In this document: positions 26,925 through 35,424 of the stretch, in pieces
Layout of the letters: each line of letters opens with the position of its first letter
How positions within the stretch are numbered: the stretch's first letter is position 1
Assembly (NCBI GenBank): GCA_004357415.1
Contig: SMVY01000029.1
Coordinates: forward strand, 1-41,460
Origin: Gemmatimonadota bacterium
GTDB taxonomy: Bacteria; Gemmatimonadota; Gemmatimonadetes; Gemmatimonadales; GWC2-71-9
Length of the DNA: 41,460 bases
Direction: 5' to 3'
The notes under the pieces: generated by a model
The model's database searches: none
What the model was told of the DNA's origin: nothing
What the model saw: the letters and a program-made list of their open reading frames with translations, nothing else
Translations under genes and position numbers: made by a program

Positions 26925-29156
26925 GTGATCCGGCACCGGCCCGTTGCCATCGTGCTCCTGTTCGGGGCCGGCCTAGTCGCCGGCCTCTTGCATTTTTGGG
27001 CTACGCTGTGCGCTGTGGCGGTTCTGGGGTTCGTGCTTCGTCGCCGGGCCCGGGCCGCAACCGGAGTCGCCCTGACGGCGCTGGGCGCAATCACCGGGGC
27101 AATTGCCGAAGCCGGCGAAGCCTACAGTTGTCGCACCCGGCTCCCGGCCGGCCGCCAGGAGCTGGTCGTCGAACCGGCCGACCCGGCTCGCCAACACCAC
27201 ACACGAGTACGCCTCAGGCTTCCCGGATTCCCCTGTTCCGGCGTGGTGTCGGGTCGCTGGCCCGAGCGGGCGCTCGAACGGCAGGGACGGGTGCGTGCCG
27301 TCGTGCGGTGGATTCCCCGGCAGGGCGTCCTGGGCCGAGGCGCCGGGACGCTCGTGGTCGAGGACGTCCTCGAGGTATTGCAGGAGCCGGCGGCCATGGT
27401 CCGGTTGCGCCGCTGGATCATGCACACCGTGGCCGACCTGTATGGCCCGCGAGCCGCCATCGTCAACGCCCTCGTGCTCAATCGTAAAGACGGGCTCGAT
27501 CCGGCGGTGCGGGAGGCCTTCGTGCGAGCCGGGTTGGTCCACCTGTTGGCGATTTCGGGGTTCCACGTCGGGGTCGTGGCCCTATGGATGGTGCTGGTGT
27601 GCCGCCTCCTCGGGTTGGGCCGGCGGGCGACGTTCGGGGTTACCACGGTAGCGGTTACGGCGTACGTCGCGCTCCTCGGGTGGCCACCCGCGGCCACCAG
27701 GGCCGCGGTGCTCGCGGTACTGGTGATGGGGAGTCGGATACGGCAGCGTCACGTGTCGTCCGGGGCGATCCTGGCGGTGACGGCGCTGATCCTCCTCCTG
27801 GCGGAGCCGTGGACCGTGGTGCAGGTAGGTGCCTGGCTGTCGGTGGTGGCGCTCACCGGGGTCATGACCTTCGAGCGCTGGGGGCGGACGACCTTGGGGG
27901 GTGGTTGGGTGGTGCGCTCCGTGGCGGCCTCGCTCGGCGCCACGCTGGCCACCGCCCCCGTCACGGCCGCGGTGTTCGGCACCGTTTCGTTTACCGGGAT
28001 CGTGCTGAACGTGGTGGCGATGCCGCTGGTGGCCATCGCCCTCCCGGCGGTGTTCGGCAGCGTGCTCCTCACACCCGCGGTACCGCTACTCGGCGAGGCT
28101 CTCGCAACCAGCGGAGGGCTGTTGCTGGCCGGACTGACGTGGTTGGCCCAGTGGGGGGCAGGTGTGCCCGGAGGCGCTATCGTTACCGCGGCCGGCTGGA
28201 CCGCGGGACTGCCGTGGCTGGGCGTCCTCGGGTTGGCGCTGTGGCTGATGGGGCGCCGCAATACCTCACGGGAGTCCGCCCGCAGGGCGTTGTGGCTGGT
28301 GGCAGGCGCGGCCTGGATGGTGTTGCTGTGGCCGAGCGGTGCTCCTGCCGGGGCGGCCGATCTGACGTTACATTTTCTCGATGTAGGGCAGGGTGATGGG
28401 ATCGCCGTCAGGACGCCCGGTGGCCACTGGGTGTTGGTAGACGGCGGTCCCCGCACCGGGCGGTGGGATGCCGGGCAGCGCACCGTCGTTCCGTTTCTCC
28501 GTCGTCATGGTGTCAGGCGGCTTGACGCGGTGGTGGTGACCCACGCAGACGCCGATCATCTGGGTGGCATTTCAAGTATCGTACGGGCCGTCCCCACGGG
28601 GCTCGTCCTGGAGCCGGGCGGTGCTCCCGAGTCTCCGTTGTACCTCGCCTTTCTGGACGAGCTAGTGGCCGGGGGGGTTCCGTGGCGACCCGGCCGCGCC
28701 GGCGACCGTTTCGTCATCGATGGTGTGATCTTCGAAGTGGTCCACCCCGATACGACTTGGGCCCAGTGGGGCCAAGACATCAACGAAGACTCGATCGTGC
28801 TGCTGGTGCGGTATGGCCAGTTCGATGCGTTGTTGGCGGGCGACATCGGATTCCCGGCCGAACTCGCGCTGCGGGGCCGGATCGGACGGGTGGAGGTGTT
28901 GAAGGTCGGTCACCATGGGTCGAAGGGATCGACCGGTGAGGGTTGGCTCGAGGAGCTTGCCCCCAGCATCGCAATCGTGAGCGTAGGCCGCAACCGTTAC
29001 GGGCATCCGGCGGCCGAGGCGCTCGAGCGGCTCGACCAACATGGCGTGAGCATCTGGCGGACCGACCGGGAGGGGCATATTACCATTCGGACGGACGGTC
29101 GGACCTTCACTGTGACCGGGCGTGGGCGCCGGGAGTCAGGCGCGGCCGTGCAGTGA
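26925..29156 (+). CDS. comEC: ComEC/Rec2-type DNA-uptake channel
   Basis: Polytopic inner-membrane protein that takes single-stranded DNA into the cytoplasm during transformation. The frame is open back to 26865 inside comFB, but the GTG at 26925 gives 743 residues beginning with the first membrane helix. The N-terminal soluble DUF4131-like region is followed by the Competence domain (HLLAISGFHVGVVALWMVLV at about 205) and about ten membrane helices. The C-terminal metallo-beta-lactamase domain starts at about 480 (LHFLDVGQGDGIAV) and has VVTHADADHLGG at about 538 and KVGHHGSKGST, so the nuclease-like site looks intact. An AT-rich palindromic repeat begins about 25 bp after the stop. Confidence 0.92.
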   Translation: MIRHRPVAIVLLFGAGLVAGLLHFWATLCAVAVLGFVLRRRARAATGVALTALGAITGAIAEAGEAYSCRTRLPAGRQELVVEPADPARQHHTRVRLRLPGFPCSGVVSGRWPERALERQGRVRAVVRWIPRQGVLGRGAGTLVVEDVLEVLQEPAAMVRLRRWIMHTVADLYGPRAAIVNALVLNRKDGLDPAVREAFVRAGLVHLLAISGFHVGVVALWMVLVCRLLGLGRRATFGVTTVAVTAYVALLGWPPAATRAAVLAVLVMGSRIRQRHVSSGAILAVTALILLLAEPWTVVQVGAWLSVVALTGVMTFERWGRTTLGGGWVVRSVAASLGATLATAPVTAAVFGTVSFTGIVLNVVAMPLVAIALPAVFGSVLLTPAVPLLGEALATSGGLLLAGLTWLAQWGAGVPGGAIVTAAGWTAGLPWLGVLGLALWLMGRRNTSRESARRALWLVAGAAWMVLLWPSGAPAGAADLTLHFLDVGQGDGIAVRTPGGHWVLVDGGPRTGRWDAGQRTVVPFLRRHGVRRLDAVVVTHADADHLGGISSIVRAVPTGLVLEPGGAPESPLYLAFLDELVAGGVPWRPGRAGDRFVIDGVIFEVVHPDTTWAQWGQDINEDSIVLLVRYGQFDALLAGDIGFPAELALRGRIGRVEVLKVGHHGSKGSTGEGWLEELAPSIAIVSVGRNRYGHPAAEALERLDQHGVSIWRTDREGHITIRTDGRTFTVTGRGRRESGAAVQ

Positions 29157-29180
29157 CCACGCCGTTGATTTGTAGCAGCA

Positions 29181-29284
29181 GAATTGAACGCCGCGAATAT
29201 TGAATGCCACGAGAATGATGAATGTTGAAATTTTGGACTTCATTTCACTATTCATGATTCACTGGCAATCGTCATTCATAATTG
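29181..29284. repeat. AT-rich imperfect palindrome, copy A of a dispersed repeat
   Basis: A strikingly AT-rich block in GC-rich surroundings between comEC and fbp. The left arm (about 29195-29232, GAATATTGAATGCCAC...) and the right arm (about 29241-29283) are imperfect inverted repeats: read in reverse complement, the right arm gives AATTATGAATG...GCCAGTGAATCATGAATAGTGAAAT, aligning with the left arm with a few substitutions and a 9-base insertion. It could form a long hairpin with a loop near TTTGGAC. The same sequence pattern recurs at 40374-40482. No transposase or coding frame is inside. It looks like a REP- or MITE-like intergenic element; a role in termination or message stability is possible. 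Confidence 0.7.
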
Positions 29285-29302
29285 GAAGCGACATCAAACC
29301 AC

Positions 29303-30331
29303 ATGGAGCGCGATCACGTGGATGCTGACAGCGGTGTACGGACTATCGAGCGGTTCATTCTCGAACGGGAAAAGGAGATTCCCGAGGCCACGGGTGAGCT
29401 GTCTAGCCTGTTGTACGATATGTGCCTGGCGGCCAAGGTCATCGCCGCGGCGATTCGGCGGGCGGGGCTGGTCGACATCCTCGGCTCGGCCGGCAACATC
29501 AACGTGCAGGGTGAGGAGCAGCAGAAGCTCGACGTCTTTGCCAACGAGGCCATCAAGAATGCCATGGGGCACACCGGGCGGGTCGCGGTGATGGCTTCCG
29601 AAGAGGACGAAGGCCCCATCCCTATTCCCCCCGATTGGCCGATCGGGCGCTACGTGGTCGTGTTCGATCCCCTCGATGGCTCCTCCAACATCGACTCCAA
29701 TTCATCGGTCGGGACCATATTCAGTATCTATAGCCGGGTGACGCAGGACGGCCAGGGCACGCTGGAAGACCTGCTTCAGCCAGGTCGCAAGCAGGTGGCG
29801 GCCGGCTACATGATGTACGGCTCGAGCACCATGCTGGTGTACACCACCGGCCAGGGTGTGCACGGATTCACCCTCGATCCCACGATCGGTGAGTTCGTGT
29901 TGTCTCACGAGGCCATAAGAATTCCCCCTGTCGGCAAGTACTACAGCGTCAACGAGAGCAATTTTGCGCGCTGGGATCGTGGCATCCAGACGGCCGTCCG
30001 TGGCTTCCACGGCGACTTGCCGGAGCGCATCACCGGGAAGAACAGCCGCTACATCGGGTCGTTCGTGGCAGACTTCCACCGGAACCTGATCAACGGAGGT
30101 GTGTTCATGTACCCGGCCGATACCGAGCATGTCAACGGCAAGCTTCGGCTGCTGTACGAGGCCAATCCGATGGCCTTCCTGGTCGAGCAGGCAGGGGGGG
30201 CCGCCACCGACGGCGTGACCCCTATCGTCGACATTGTGCCAGAGTCTCTTCACCAGCGAACCCCGCTCGTCATCGGGTCGCGCGACGACGTGGAGTTCGT
30301 CAGGGCTATCCTCACCGAAGACGACGCCTGA
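29303..30331 (+). CDS. fbp: Fructose-1,6-bisphosphatase class I
   Basis: Gluconeogenic phosphatase producing fructose 6-phosphate. The ATG at 29303 (342 residues) is chosen over an upstream in-frame TTG at 29282 that lies in the palindromic repeat. The family N-terminus TIERFILEREKEIPEATGEL is followed by AAKVIAAAIRRAGL, NVQGEEQQKLDVFAN, the metal site ASEEDE, and VVVFDPLDGSSNIDSN. The substrate region GKNSRYIGSFVADFHRNL and the C-terminal LRLLYEANPMAFLVEQAGG are also typical. No ribosome site is obvious. The TGA stop overlaps the ATG of the mutase gene (TGATG). Confidence 0.94.
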   Translation: MERDHVDADSGVRTIERFILEREKEIPEATGELSSLLYDMCLAAKVIAAAIRRAGLVDILGSAGNINVQGEEQQKLDVFANEAIKNAMGHTGRVAVMASEEDEGPIPIPPDWPIGRYVVVFDPLDGSSNIDSNSSVGTIFSIYSRVTQDGQGTLEDLLQPGRKQVAAGYMMYGSSTMLVYTTGQGVHGFTLDPTIGEFVLSHEAIRIPPVGKYYSVNESNFARWDRGIQTAVRGFHGDLPERITGKNSRYIGSFVADFHRNLINGGVFMYPADTEHVNGKLRLLYEANPMAFLVEQAGGAATDGVTPIVDIVPESLHQRTPLVIGSRDDVEFVRAILTEDDA

Positions 30332-31875
30332 TGGCGGATGGCGGCACACGAAAGCCCGTCTACGGACCGGAAGACGGTGGCCGGGCTGATCTCGGGGCAC
30401 CCGGGACGTTCCCCTACGCGCGGGGCGTCTACCCCACGATGTACACTACCCGTCCCTGGACCATGCGACAGTACGCCGGGTTCGGCACCGCCGAAGAGAC
30501 CAACGTACGGTTTCGGCGCTTGCTCGCGGCGGGACAGACCGGCCTGTCGACCGCCTTCGACCTCCCGACCCAAATGGGTTACGACTCGGATCATCAACTG
30601 GCCGCCGGCGAGGTCGGCCGCGTCGGCGTCGCCATCGATACCGTCGACGACATGGCGATGTTGTTCCGTGACATCCCGCTCGATCAGGTATCCACCTCGA
30701 TGACCATCAACGCGACCGCCGCGATCCTCTTGGCCATGTACGTGGTGGTGGGCGAAGAGCACGGCGTGTCGCGGACGGCGCTTCGGGGAACGGTGCAGAA
30801 CGACATCCTGAAGGAGTACGTGGCACGGGGCACCTACATTTACCCCGCTGAACCGTCGCTCCGGTTGGTGACGGACGTGTTCCGCTTCGTCAGCGATCAC
30901 GACATGCGGTTCAATCCCATTTCCATCAGCGGATACCACATCCGCGAGGCGGGAGCCACCGCCGTCGAGGAGGTGGCGTTCACCCTAGCCAATGCTTTGG
31001 AGTACGTGCAGCGTGCCCTCGACGCCGGCGTGCCTCTTGCCGCGTTCGGCCCGCGTCTTTCCTTCTTCTTTGCCGCCCACAACGATCTGTTCGAAGAGGC
31101 CGCCAAGTTCCGCGCCGCACGGCGGCTATGGGCCCGGTTGGCACGCGAGCGATTCGACGCCGACGACGACACCGCCCGGCTGCGGTTCCACACCCAAACG
31201 GGTGGGGTGACGCTACAGGCGCAACAGCCGCTGAACAACATCGTCCGTGTCACCGTGCAGGCGCTGGCCGCGGTGCTGGGCGGGACCCAGTCGTTACACA
31301 CCAACGGCTACGACGAGGCGTTCACGCTCCCCACGGCTGAGGCGGCCACGCTCGCGCTCAGAACGCAGCAGATCCTGGCCCACGAATCGGGTATGACGGA
31401 CACGGTAGACCCGCTCGGTGGCAGCTACTACGTGGAGCATCTGACGGACACGATCGAGCGGGAGGCGCTGGCGCTAGTCGAAGAAGTCGACGCCATCGGG
31501 GGAGCCGCGCGCGCCATCGAGCAGGGCTTCTTCCAGGAGGCCATCGCCCGCAGCGCCTACTCCCAACTCAAGCGGCAGGAGTCGGGGGACGCGGTGGTCG
31601 TCGGGGTCAACCGGTTCACCGACGATGCACCGCCGCCGGTCATCGCCAGTCCGGATTTTGGCGAGCTGGCGCGACGCCAGCGAGCCCGACTCGAGCAAAC
31701 CCGGCGGACACGAGACGCCGCCGCGGCCGGCTCGGCGCTCGCCGAGTTGAAGACGGCGGCGGAGGGGACCGGCGCTCTGATGCCGCCGATCCTCGAGGCC
31801 GTCCGGGCTCGCGCCACCCTGGGCGAGATCAGCGACGTCCTGCGGGACGTCTGGGGTGTCTTCCGGCCCGGCTAG
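30331..31875 (+). CDS. Methylmalonyl-CoA mutase large (catalytic) subunit, split type
   Basis: 514 residues covering only the TIM-barrel catalytic part of a B12-dependent acyl-CoA mutase. RGVYPTMYTTRPWTMRQYAGFG (in two blocks), STAFDLPTQMGYDSDH, the NPISISGYHIREAG histidine motif, and TQSLHTNGYDEAF are diagnostic. The Tyr in RQYAGF (Y48) is the residue reported in methylmalonyl-CoA mutases where isobutyryl-CoA mutases have Phe; this favours methylmalonyl-CoA but does not prove it. There is no C-terminal DxHxxG cobalamin-binding domain, so a separate small subunit is needed and is not in this window. The gene is coupled to fbp, suggesting propionyl-CoA carbon feeding gluconeogenesis. Confidence 0.9.
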   Translation: MADGGTRKPVYGPEDGGRADLGAPGTFPYARGVYPTMYTTRPWTMRQYAGFGTAEETNVRFRRLLAAGQTGLSTAFDLPTQMGYDSDHQLAAGEVGRVGVAIDTVDDMAMLFRDIPLDQVSTSMTINATAAILLAMYVVVGEEHGVSRTALRGTVQNDILKEYVARGTYIYPAEPSLRLVTDVFRFVSDHDMRFNPISISGYHIREAGATAVEEVAFTLANALEYVQRALDAGVPLAAFGPRLSFFFAAHNDLFEEAAKFRAARRLWARLARERFDADDDTARLRFHTQTGGVTLQAQQPLNNIVRVTVQALAAVLGGTQSLHTNGYDEAFTLPTAEAATLALRTQQILAHESGMTDTVDPLGGSYYVEHLTDTIEREALALVEEVDAIGGAARAIEQGFFQEAIARSAYSQLKRQESGDAVVVGVNRFTDDAPPPVIASPDFGELARRQRARLEQTRRTRDAAAAGSALAELKTAAEGTGALMPPILEAVRARATLGEISDVLRDVWGVFRPG

Positions 31876-31905
31876 CCAGGACCTGCTGGTGGGTGCGTGG
31901 CGCCG

Positions 31906-33471
31906 CTACTCCTGTACGTGCCGCTCCAGCAACCACCACACCCGCGGGTCGATCACGATGCGGCGCGGCGCTTGGGCAACCTCCGTTATCACGACCTCTG
32001 TTTCCGGGCCGTCGACGTCAACGACGATGATTCGGTCGTCTACGGCCAGCTCCAGCCCCGGCAGGCGGAAGAACTCCCCGCGTTGTTGCTGGGTGATCCT
32101 CAGCGTCAACTCCTGGGAAGTGGCGTCGTGTGACCAGTTCACGAACACACGCGGGTACCGCGGGAGGCGGAGGGCCTGGTCGAAGTACCACCCGAGGTCT
32201 TGTCCCGACACCGCCTCCATGGTCGCCACGAAGTCAGCGGTCACCGCCGTGCCGTTGCGGTATTGGCGGTAGAAGGCTCTGAGCCCGGCGAAGAAGGCCG
32301 AATCGCCCACCAGGCCCCGCAGGCTGTGCAGCGTCCATGAGCCCTTTTGGTAATTGTTGCTGTTGAGGAGCGTCAGCAGGTTGTCGGGCACCGTGTCTGC
32401 CAGAATGGGAGCCGCCGAGGTAAGCGAGGAGACGACCCGGGCGCGCGCCAGGTCCATCGCTCCATAGAAGGCGTCGGGCCCGTCGGCGTGCCCCTGCCAC
32501 AGGGCGGCCAGATAGGTGGCAAACCCCTCGGACAGCCACAGGTGGTTCCAGTCCCGCGGGGTGACGGCATCGCCGAACCACTGGTGCGCCGTCTCGTGGG
32601 CCACCGTCTCCTCGGACAGCCGCCGTTCGCCGATAGCCTCGGAGCTGTAGAAGATGGCCGTGGCGTTTTCCATGCCACCGAAGATGGTCGACGATTGCAC
32701 GTGGGCCAGGCTGCCGTACGGGAACGGACCGATGAGGTCGCTGAAATAGTCCACCATGCTGCCGATCCGCCGAAACGGTCCGCTCACGGCATACGCCGAG
32801 TCCGCCGGATAGGTCCACACCGACAGGGGAACGCACTTCTGGGCGCAGCCGGCTTCCGGGAAGTCGGTGATGCTGAAGTCCGTGGCACCGATGACCATGG
32901 CGTAGATCGGGATAGCCGCGGCCTCGTGGTAGGTCCACCGGACCCGACCCGTCTCCAGCGTATCCACACTCACCAGTTTGCCGTTGGCGATGACCTCGGT
33001 CCCCGGCGCCGCGTCGATGACGAAGGTAACGGACGCCTTGTCGGACGGATGGTCCTGGGCCGGGAACCAACGCCGGGCCCGATTGGGCCAGTTGTCGGCG
33101 AAGTAACGCGGGGATCCGCCGGGGTACTCGATGATCAGACCGTCATGTACCACACCTCGGTAATGGAGGGTGGTGTGAATGGTATCTCCGCGATCCCCGC
33201 CGTGGTGGACGATGACCGCGTTGCCGTCCCGGTCCCAAATGATGTCTCTGGTGTCGCCGATTGTGGCCCGGGTGACCCTCATGGCGCTGTCGAGATCGAT
33301 CCGCAACGGGCCGGGTCCCCCGAGGACCCAGGTGGTGGTGACACGACCCTCCAGGGTACGCCCAGTGTCCGGCAGGACGATGCCGATGTGGTAGTGCAGG
33401 GCATCGTGGACCGGAGGTGGTCCCCCTGGGTCGAGTGCGGCAATCTGCAAGGCCGTCAGGAGGGTGAGCAT
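31906..33471 (-). CDS. M1 family (aminopeptidase N-like) zinc metallopeptidase
   Basis: 521 residues. The N-terminus (LTLLTALQIAALDPG) may be a short signal sequence; AAGGA upstream on the minus strand supports this ATG. The M1 core has the exopeptidase loop GGMEN at 265-269, the zinc site HETAHQWFGD (292-301) with the downstream glutamate E315 in WLSEGFATY, and a NYQKGSW tyrosine motif. The chain stops soon after the catalytic domain with a short beta domain, so it lacks the large C-terminal helical domain of E. coli PepN. It is probably a periplasmic peptidase. It converges with the mutase gene (30 bp gap) and diverges from the permease. Confidence 0.9.
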   Translation of the reverse strand: MLTLLTALQIAALDPGGPPPVHDALHYHIGIVLPDTGRTLEGRVTTTWVLGGPGPLRIDLDSAMRVTRATIGDTRDIIWDRDGNAVIVHHGGDRGDTIHTTLHYRGVVHDGLIIEYPGGSPRYFADNWPNRARRWFPAQDHPSDKASVTFVIDAAPGTEVIANGKLVSVDTLETGRVRWTYHEAAAIPIYAMVIGATDFSITDFPEAGCAQKCVPLSVWTYPADSAYAVSGPFRRIGSMVDYFSDLIGPFPYGSLAHVQSSTIFGGMENATAIFYSSEAIGERRLSEETVAHETAHQWFGDAVTPRDWNHLWLSEGFATYLAALWQGHADGPDAFYGAMDLARARVVSSLTSAAPILADTVPDNLLTLLNSNNYQKGSWTLHSLRGLVGDSAFFAGLRAFYRQYRNGTAVTADFVATMEAVSGQDLGWYFDQALRLPRYPRVFVNWSHDATSQELTLRITQQQRGEFFRLPGLELAVDDRIIVVDVDGPETEVVITEVAQAPRRIVIDPRVWWLLERHVQE

Positions 33472-33504
33472 GGCGTCCTTCGCCGGGTCGGCATGGGGTG
33501 GTGG

Positions 33505-33534
33505 TTCGTCTTACCACCGGGGATCGATTAGAAT
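33505..33534 (+). promoter_or_regulatory. Possible promoter for the ZIP-permease fusion gene
   Basis: In the 94-bp divergent gap, TAGAAT (33529-33534, 5/6 match to -10) lies 18 bp after TTCGTC (33505-33510, weak -35). The expected start near 33541 fits the ATG at 33566, which has a GAGAAGG ribosome site. The region also contains a GGTGGT/ACCACC hairpin around the -35. Weak evidence. Confidence 0.3.
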
Positions 33535-33565
33535 CTGGTCTTGGTGCCGTGCCTGAGAAGGTTAC

Positions 33566-35320
33566 ATGATCTTGCTGCTGCTGAGTATCGCCACGTTGTT
33601 ATTGGGTCCCTGGCTCTACCGCATGTGGAGCCAGGGACACGCCCTGTCGTCGGTGGTCGACGGCTTCGTGTTCGTGGCCATCTCCGGCATGGTGCTGTTT
33701 CTCATTCTCCCTGGGTCGGTGGCAAACGGCGGCTGGTACGCCATCCTCTGGGTGGTGGCCGGCGCCTTGGGGCCAACGCTGTCGGAACACGTCTTTCGTG
33801 GCAGCGAGCACCGGTTCCACAACGTCGCGCTGGTGCTGGGTCTGGTGGGGATCGCCTTCCACGGGGTGCTCGATGGCGCCGCGTTGTCGGATGGCGGACG
33901 CGCTGCCGGCGCGTTCCTGCCGCTGGCGGTAGTCCTCCACCGGTTCCCGGTCGGCCTCGCCATTTGGTGGCTGGTGCGCCCCACGTTTGGATTGCGTGCG
34001 GCCACGGCGGTGATCGCCCTGGTCATCGCCAGCACCATCGTGGGCTTTTCCGTCGGCGGCGTAATGCTGGAGCACGCCTCGCTCCGTGCGGTAGCGTGGT
34101 TCGAGGCCTTCGTGGCCGGGGCGCTGATCCACGTGGTGGTTCACCGGCACCAGCACGAAGTGACCCGTGGGGTTAGGGAACGCCGGCTGGAGGGGGTGGG
34201 GGCGCTGATCGGGGTGGCGCTACTCGTTCTCCTGTTGTCTACCGAACCGGTGGTTGGCAGCCCGCAGCCGAGGATGGGATCGGTCTTCCTCGGCCTGGCG
34301 CTCGAGAGCGCACCCGCGCTGGTGCTGGCGTACCTGATGGCCGGATTCATGAGCGTATTGCTGCCGCGATCATCGATAGAGTGGATGCGCCGGGGGTCTG
34401 CCGGGATGCAGGCCCTCCGGGGGATGACGGTCGGGCTCCCCCTGCCGATCTGTTCCTGTGGCGTGGTCCCCCTCTACCGGACCCTGATCATGCGCGGAGC
34501 CCCCATGACGGCTGCCATGGCTTTCCTGGTGGCCACGCCCGAACTCGGCCTTGACGCCATTTTTCTCTCGATACCGCTCCTCGGTGGCACCATGACGGTC
34601 ATCCGGGTGCTCGGAGCGGTGATCGTGGCGCTGACCGTAGGGTGGTTGGTCGCCAAGCTGAGCCCGGGAGTCCCCAGGCGGTCGTTGCCAACCCATGAAG
34701 CTGATGAGGACGCCGCGGATGCGGGTGTCCTCGACACCGTCCGCCGCGCCATGGGGATCGGCTTCGGGGAGGTGGTCGACCATACGGCGCCCTGGATCAT
34801 CCTCGGCCTCATCATCGCCGCCGGGGTCACGCCGATGGTGGAAACGGGGCTGCTGGGGTCGATTCCGCGAGGCCTGGATGTGGTGTTCTTTGCCCTGATC
34901 GGGTTGCCGCTCTACGTCTGCGCTGCGGCGGCCACGCCGCTGGTGGCCGTGCTGCTGGCCGGCGGCGTGTCGCCCGGCGCGGCCCTGGCATTCCTCCTTA
35001 CCGGGCCCGCTACCAACGTGACGACGTTCGGCGTCCTGGCCCAGCTCCACGGCCGGCGTACCGCGGTGACGTTCAGCCTTACCATCATCGGGCTGTCGCT
35101 GCTGCTTGGGTGGATCGTCAACGCGGTCATCCCCCAGGTGTCCGGACTGCCGGTGGCGGAGATGACCCCCGAGGGGGCGTCTCTCCTTCAAACGGTCGCC
35201 CTCGGCATCCTTCTGCTGGCGGTGCTATCGTCAGTGGTACGCCGTGGCGCACGGGCGTTCGTGGGCGAGATCGTCTTCCAGGCGGCTGCTCCTGCGCCCG
35301 CCAGGTCAACTTCGCCCTAG
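33566..35320 (+). CDS. Fusion of a ZIP-like membrane domain and a CSCG-motif permease (DUF318/ArsP/SO_0444 type)
   Basis: 584 residues with about 16 hydrophobic segments. The first 215 residues resemble a ZIP metal transporter: paired helices with FHGVLDGAAL (H99, D103) and VLHRFPVGLAI (H125), where canonical ZIPs read HN-P-G and HE-PEG, and a last helix AFVAGALIHVV ending in a histidine cluster HRHQH (193-197). The remainder is a DUF318-type permease: LPLPICSCGVVPLYR (CSCG at 296-299), ATPELGLDAI and the repeat-equivalent LTGPATNVTTF. SO_0444-type CSCG permeases have been linked to Cu/Zn efflux and ArsP to organoarsenicals. The Glu of the PEG motif is missing (PVG). I infer a metal exporter, with the metal unknown. 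Confidence 0.75.
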   Translation: MILLLLSIATLLLGPWLYRMWSQGHALSSVVDGFVFVAISGMVLFLILPGSVANGGWYAILWVVAGALGPTLSEHVFRGSEHRFHNVALVLGLVGIAFHGVLDGAALSDGGRAAGAFLPLAVVLHRFPVGLAIWWLVRPTFGLRAATAVIALVIASTIVGFSVGGVMLEHASLRAVAWFEAFVAGALIHVVVHRHQHEVTRGVRERRLEGVGALIGVALLVLLLSTEPVVGSPQPRMGSVFLGLALESAPALVLAYLMAGFMSVLLPRSSIEWMRRGSAGMQALRGMTVGLPLPICSCGVVPLYRTLIMRGAPMTAAMAFLVATPELGLDAIFLSIPLLGGTMTVIRVLGAVIVALTVGWLVAKLSPGVPRRSLPTHEADEDAADAGVLDTVRRAMGIGFGEVVDHTAPWIILGLIIAAGVTPMVETGLLGSIPRGLDVVFFALIGLPLYVCAAAATPLVAVLLAGGVSPGAALAFLLTGPATNVTTFGVLAQLHGRRTAVTFSLTIIGLSLLLGWIVNAVIPQVSGLPVAEMTPEGASLLQTVALGILLLAVLSSVVRRGARAFVGEIVFQAAAPAPARSTSP

Positions 35321-35359
35321 TCCGATTGGTTGGGGGAGGAATTCATCTGCGCCGCCGCC

Positions 35360-35388
35360 TTGAATCTGCGGGGGCGTGACACTAAGAT
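35360..35388 (+). promoter_or_regulatory. Candidate promoter for the fmdB-argS-pfkB-purM run
   Basis: TTGAAT (35360-35365) and TAAGAT (35383-35388) with exactly 17 bp between them sit in the 104-bp gap after the permease gene. Each is a 4/6 match. A start near 35395 would leave a 30-base leader before the zinc-ribbon gene. The four following genes have gaps of 13 bp or less or overlap, so this may drive them all. Confidence 0.4.
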
Positions 35389-35424
35389 TTTGCGCCGTCT
35401 GGATCGACCAGCCATGGGATCAGA

